A stretch of DNA of 64,000 nucleotides. It comes from Tubiluchus corallicola (lineage: Eukaryota > Priapulida > Priapulimorpha > Priapulimorphida > Tubiluchidae). Each line of letters opens with the position of its first letter. Position 1 is the stretch's first letter. Location of the stretch: positions 310,001 to 374,000 of the forward strand of contig JAQGDQ010000019.1 of assembly GCA_030141605.1 (NCBI GenBank), given 5' to 3'. Below the pieces are notes generated by a model, which was not told where the DNA came from, searched no databases, and saw only the letters and a program-made list of their open reading frames with translations. A program made the position numbers and the translations under genes. Shown in pieces: positions 58,441-64,000 of this stretch.

Positions 58441-61400
58441 TCATCTTGGCACAGCTACAATTTTAAATGAACGAGGAATGAATGTCATTCCAAATTCAAA
58501 GTCATCTGGATTTGGCATCGGTGCTCCTTCTGGGAGGCCAATATTGAATCGTTGTAAAAAAATGACTGTCAGCAAAAATAGTTCCATCTTACCCAATGCT
58601 TCTCCAATACAATTTCGGCGACCTGTAGACAAAAAATTTAATTTTTAGCAAACTGTCGAGTGATCTTATTATAAGAAGTACACATTTGTCATGACAACAC
58701 ACACCATTTATACTACACCCACCAACACCAAGTTATGCTGAAGAAGAATGACTCGAACATTCCTGGTGGTAATATCATCAAGCCAATGTGTCTTATGTCA
58801 CTGTTTAAATATCTATACGTTTCAGTAGTTGCTTAAAAAATAACATACAAAACATAGTGATTAGCTAGAAATCAGCTGCTGCACTTGGTGTGCTAGTATT
58901 TCAATATCATTGTTATCAAGTTGACTATTGTATTTTATGCAATGTATTTTGTTAAATTGCTACTAGTGCATCTTATAAGTTTGCCCAACTTCACTTTTCT
59001 GTGCTGTTTGATTCTTGGAAGTACCTTAGTTGCCATTATTGCCATTTACAGGGCATGTGAATGGCCCAGTAGTCATGGTTTCATGTTTATGGAGCAGCCT
59101 TAAGAATGATGCCTAGACTACTCACTGAGCAGATGGGTGAACCACTTGATCCTCACTATGTGCAGTTTCATTTCTCGTTCTGATTTTGGCTTTTTACCTA
59201 TTAGGGAGGGATGTACACATGGAAACTGTTCGCTGGTTCATATAAGAAGCATGGCTTTGAGAGAGAGTCAGATTCCGGCCTTGCTATGACCAAGTGGTTT
59301 GAATAAGATGTGCCACTGACTGCTAGTTTCAAGCTTACTGTTTTCTGAAATGTATACAAAAAATTACCTATGGAGAATGGCACGAATCCATCGTTCTTAA
59401 GGCTGAGCTGTCCGTCTTTGTCCAACCACCGTTCAGGCTTGATTGTTTTTGGTTCAGGCCAGTGCTTTGGATCCTCATGGATGTTGTAGAAATTGGCAAA
59501 AATAGTTGATCCTGCGGGTATTTGGTAACCATTTATTTTAATGTCTTTTGTAGCTTGACGACGAAAAGCAAATAGCCCAATGTTAGCCACTCTCTACAAT
59601 AACAGAATACTTCTCAATGTTTTGTGCATATAGAAATATTTCTAATGTGTTTTTAGGAATCTAGGGCATGTTATTGGCAGAACGATTGATACAGAAATTT
59701 CGTATGCGACAGTACATGTAATTACAAAAATTATGTTTCAGTGTAAAAAAATTCTTTGTCGCTCTTCATTTTTCTTGCCACTAGATGGCGCTACATGTTT
59801 CTTTAATACTGATTTCTCAACTGATAATTTGCTCAGTGTATTGCGGTGTGCTAAATTAGTAAACTAATAGAAGCAAATAATGCTTTTAATTAAATAATAA
59901 AGAATGAGGTTGAGAACTATTACTGCTTAAATAAAAATACTATATTCAGATGGGCGTCTGTTCAGTGTCCACACAAATGTCACAGTTCTCATTCTGACAG
60001 CTGCATGCATGAGTTTCTTAAGTTACTTCAGGCTTTTTATACAGCTTGTCAAGTTTCAAATGAAACGAAACAAAAGCAAAAATAGTTTTAATAATTAAAT
60101 AAAGCTCTTGTTGTGAATGTGAAGGTTGTGGCCAGAAAAAAGAGGCTGTCGTGCGCATTTATTAGAAGTTAATTTTCTCTTTAATTCCTGGATACCTCAA
60201 ACTTTGGAAGTTGGGTAACGAATAAGTCTAATGCAAGTCTAATATTTTTACCTGCGCGTCATAACAGAACGCTTCCGTATAAGGCATATGTTTTCTGTCG
60301 TCATATGAGGGTGCGCGATCCTTACCAAGCACGTCATCAATTTCCTCTTGTATTTTTCTCTGTAGTTCTTGCCTCATTGCAAGATGTAATAGGTACCAGG
60401 TAAAGGTTGTTGAAACTGTCTCAATGCCAGCCACCAGCAAATCGAACAGAGTCTTGTAAAATTCATCATCTATTCAAAAGAAAGGTGAAGACGACATACC
60501 AACAAGAATGCAAACTAAACTTGTAACATAACCAGTAATGGAAAGAATAGTTGCTCTTTCGCTATAAATCCATTTAACATAAACTGAACGTCTTTGTACT
60601 GTTTTTGTTTGTTTGTAAATTGCATATGAAATCATCATCTTTTATCGCTAATTCACACTAAGAAAGTCGTGGAGCTTTTTGCACACACCTTTCTTAGTGT
60701 CCGAATTGCACGAATGCTAATTAACGAGAAAACGTTTTAATTTATTGTATGAATTGTGCGCGACGCGCAGTATAATGCATGCGATTAGTTCAAGCCTAAG
60801 TCATAACATTAACGTTAAGGGTTATAACTATATAATTGTATATCAGGAGGCGCAAAGATTTAATCACAATATTATAAGAATATAACGAAATCAATTGAAA
60901 ATGGCCGCACTGATGTTACGAACACTTATGTATGAACACCAAAATGTTCAAGTCATTCCCTTAGATTTTTCCAAAAGTACTGAAGCTTTAAAACAACAAG
61001 TTAAAAAAATAAATGCCAGGAAAACATTGTGTGTCAGTCACTATTGCTAAAATTTACAGCAAGTGCTCTATGTGTCCACTACTTTCACTGCAAATTAGAC
61101 GACGAATTTTCCTCCAACAGCTGTTACAGTTAATTTCTCACTTTTTAGAGATGTATTTTGTCCCAGCACTTAACAAGTTTTCCATTTAGTTGCTCTGCAT
61201 CACACGACTGCGTGTGGCCTCTGAACACTTTCTCTTTAAGGGAATTCCAAACACCGTAATCTACAGGAATATGTCCAAATTTTTTCTTGGCAGCAAATCT
61301 TTATCAGTGGTTTATTATCTCTGACGATGACTATGATCTAAACTGGTTGATTCGTTTTATTGTTTTGCTCCACATATTCAGTGCTTTGTACGTCACTGAA

Positions 61401-63941
61401 CGTGGCTGTTTTTCAGTTGATTAGCTGACATTATTTGGATATTTCAGATATGACTGCAATACATTTCAAATGTGTACTCGAATAAACTATTACACCTACG
61501 TAGAACATGCATAGATTTAGTTAGAAATTTCTCGCATGTTGAAAAGCGTCTCTGGTTTTTTGACACAGTTTTTTATTAATGAAACATTAACCGGTTGAAG
61601 GATTCAACACCCGACCGAGTCATACAAAAGATTTAAAAAGACTTAAAAACACGTGGCTTTATCGAAAACATGCGGGTATTAATAATAGGGACCATCTTGG
61701 AAGTAAGTATTGAGTTATTTGAATTGCGATCCCTGGACTATGTCTTAAACGAAATTATTATTATATTAAGAACGTCGTTGTTAACATGTCCAGATTAAGG
61801 TAAAATACTGCTTACCAGTAAATGTACTTTGCGAACCCAAAGCTTGTTGCTGTTGTTTCTGTTCACGTATGTAATCATCTATGTAGTCACGTGAACATGA
61901 GTTTTCATCGTAAGTTTTTCTATGTTCTTTCACTTGTTCTTCGCACCATTTGATTATGAACATAGCACCATTTAAAACCTGATCACACCTGAAAGTGAAC
62001 AGGTAATTTTCAGTTGTACTACGATCGTAGCAGCTGTCGCAAATATCGCACACCCTGCAAAATTTATTAATCGCGAATTTCTGATCGAAACTGAATAAAT
62101 TGGACATTGTACGCATTTTCGCTTATTGTGTAAGGGTTCTAAAAAGACTTAAGGCTTCTAAATCGTTCCCTAAACGAATTATGGCGTTTCCTTTCTAAAT
62201 CAGCTGTATACCTCTTTTTTAAACTTTCGCAAACAAGCATGAAATCCTTTTCATTACTTTTTCTGAATGATTATTAAAGCAATTAACGAATCAATTTATA
62301 TTCTAATCTAGATCTGACTGAGTTAATATGATGTTTCCCACCTTTCACAGTAATATAATATTTGAAATGCTGCTGAATAAACTAAATGATGCTAAACGTA
62401 CTTTTTTCTGACGAATGGAAAGATCTTTAATACAGGCATAAAAATCCCCGGATTCAGCTGATCGCCACCTTGAACACACATTTCATACAAGTTATCCATG
62501 AGTCTGTGAAACTCTTTATCATCAAAATCAAAATGCCTATTATAAACGATGCTAGTAATTACGTTAGCAGACACCCACTGAAGATACCTGCAAATAAAAA
62601 AGAAAATGTATATAGATATTGAACTGCTGGTGGCGCCTCACCACCTGGGGGTGGTTCGGGCCTGCAGGTACGGAGGCGGAGCAGCCTAATAATGATTTCC
62701 ACACGACCACATCTAAGCACAGTTGAATTAAACAATGAATATTGTTGCTTACTAACTTGAACGAGATTTAGATATTTAAAGGCCTAAACTAACTGTGACA
62801 AGACTTTGACAAATAAAAGAAAAACAGAACAAAGAAATAATGTGAAGAGACTGATATCTAACTTGCCATGTAGCGAGTAGCAGCAGAACTCTAAGCCTGG
62901 ATGAAAGAAACAAGTGCAAAAACCAGCAACTCTGCACAACCCAATTACCGCTGTAGCTCCAAAGAACAGCAGGTTTTTACCCTCCCTTTATAACCTTCCC
63001 CAAACTAGTGTATATGTCACAGACGGAGCCAAAATGAAACCTGGTTGGTTAAAAGCAAAAAGGTATGAAGATTTAGCCAATAAGAACCGAAATATTGTAG
63101 AAGAATAATTTAGAAGACTTAGGTTTGTACTACTGGTACTTTAAGGGTGACATGCAACACTACTTTGGTAACCATGCCATGCTTTGGAATAAAAGTAAAG
63201 GTTGTGCAGAGTGGGCCGCCCAAGCGCCTGCGCTATAATATTGTTATGGATATTAGTACTAAATATTAACTCGTTTATACAACAAATAATCTTTCGACCG
63301 CATGGGAAAGAAAAAGACTACTCAAGAACACAATTTATCACAACTAGCTCTTATTTGCAGTCTTCCGTTATGACAGTTACTTATATAGTCACACCAACGG
63401 GTCACACGAGGAAAATTTACCCTGATTTTTTCCAGTCAGCATCAGGCAACCCTAAAATACATCCAAACGTTGAGCCGCAGAATGTAACGCCTCATAATTA
63501 CTCAGATTCCGGTTCTGCCACAGCCTTTAACAATTGCATACTCTGTACCGTACCTAGAATACCGAACTATTTGTAAAAATCAGTTGCAAGCTGATTCCAC
63601 TTGTATTTAACATTGAGCGCTGGCCATACAAAACCTTCAAAATTTAATAGTTCTCGCAGTTACTCCATCCACGTACTTACAAAAGCCAGTGTTACTAATT
63701 ATTAACTAGATATGCTAAGTTATGCTAGTCAATACATATGCGTTCAGTGCATTACCCTGTGACAGTTACCTATTTGGTTTAAACGGTTGCTGTTTCAGCG
63801 ATTCTATCTGACAAATCGTGGCTTGCACTTCTGCTACAATCTTCTCTTCAATGATTTTAGATCCCATGCCAAAACCTCGAAGACTTTTGCCAGTGAATTT
63901 TCTTTGTTCTTTCCAAACTCTGCCGTTACTGTGAATAATGC
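58441..63941 (-). CDS. Cytochrome P450, CYP2-like, 5' part outside the window
   Basis: Membrane-bound ER haem monooxygenase family. Exons in transcript order: (upstream exons off the right edge), 63770-63941, 62402-62587, 61816-61988, 60252-60469, 59368-59593, 58441-58622. Phases agree and give 385 residues to the stop; about 100-120 N-terminal residues with the membrane anchor should lie beyond 64000. Motifs in order: C-helix GRVWKEQRKF (usual WKxxRR), LRGFGMG, SANVITSIVYNRHFDFDD, I-helix LLVAGIETVSTTFTW, KHMPYTEAFCYDAQ-R (K-helix), PERWLD, and haem loop FSIGRRNCIGEALG with the Cys ligand, split by the last intron. The K-helix ExxR motif reads D-A-Q-R, an unusual Glu-to-Asp change. Intron placement and motifs point to the CYP2 clan. 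Substrate is unknown. Minus-strand AATAAA signals lie at 58272-58277 and about 58188-58193. Confidence 0.9.
61054..61290 (-). pseudogene. mariner/Tc1-like transposase C-terminal relic in P450 intron
   Basis: The minus-strand frame reads PVDYGVWNSLKEKVFRG, then LNGKLVKCWDKI and a stop. In another frame it continues WRKIRRLI and SSGHIEHLL with a stop at 61054. This is the classic end of a mariner-like transposase: 'NPVDYxVWgxLkerVyRg ... CWxxI ... WRkrlxacixaxGGHiEHL', whose D of the DYxVW block is normally the third catalytic Asp. Frame changes and absence of the upstream catalytic half show it is dead. It is antisense-neutral to the host, lying in the same strand as the P450 within the 60470-61815 intron. 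Confidence 0.6.
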
Positions 63942-64000
63942 CTGCAAAATACATAAAATAATCATGGTATAGACGACTATAACATAATTATTATAAGAGG

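Noticed and set aside
62914-63576. Plus-strand frames inside a P450 intron
   Set aside because: No recognisable domain and no supporting splice structure.

Overview
This is a eukaryotic, almost certainly animal, genomic window. Its genes are split into many short exons by GT-AG introns, the background is AT-rich, and intergenic and intronic space is full of simple repeats and decayed transposons. The gene content (HIRA, a G2E3/PHF7-type PHD protein, a peroxisomal 2-hydroxy-acid oxidase, a CYP2-like P450) and the transposon types (non-LTR retrotransposons, a P-element-like transposase relic, a mariner-like relic) would suit a non-bilaterian animal such as a sponge or cnidarian. That placement is inference; no sequence search was run.

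Layout. 1-1169: end of a degraded LINE and a short repeat. 1170-21889 (+): a complete 22-exon HIRA gene, reconstructed with consistent splice phases to 965 residues. Its introns hold a LINE relic (16260-16775), an antisense P-element-like transposase relic (about 19027-19817), foldback elements and a 332-bp pure GA repeat. 24092-32129 (-): a 10-exon gene of 1179 residues in convergent orientation to HIRA. It has a G2E3/PHF7-type cluster of PHD/RING-like zinc modules followed by a very long disordered tail that ends in a PCNA-binding-like motif. 32130-39480: a gene-free repeat region with a 254-bp tandem duplication, a GC-rich island and an 800-bp G/T-skewed minisatellite. 39485-42959 (-): a 5'-truncated, nearly intact non-LTR retrotransposon broken by two single-base frameshifts. 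42960-46650: gene-free, with repeat ends and another LINE relic. 46655-57610 (+): a complete 9-exon hydroxyacid oxidase of 367 residues ending in the peroxisomal signal SKL. 58441-63941 (-): a CYP2-like cytochrome P450, six exons seen; its N-terminal exon(s) lie beyond the right edge.

The four host genes do not form an obvious functional pathway. HIRA (H3.3 chaperone subunit) and the PHD protein with a PCNA-box-like motif are both nuclear and chromatin-linked. The oxidase and the P450 are metabolic (peroxisome and ER). Each of the two pairs is arranged tail to tail. Nothing amounts to a clear new multi-gene system. The most notable individual signals are the C-terminal PIP-box-like motif in the G2E3-like protein, a Glu-to-Asp change in the P450 K-helix ExxR motif, and a GC-rich island whose AT-richer relative lies in a HIRA intron.
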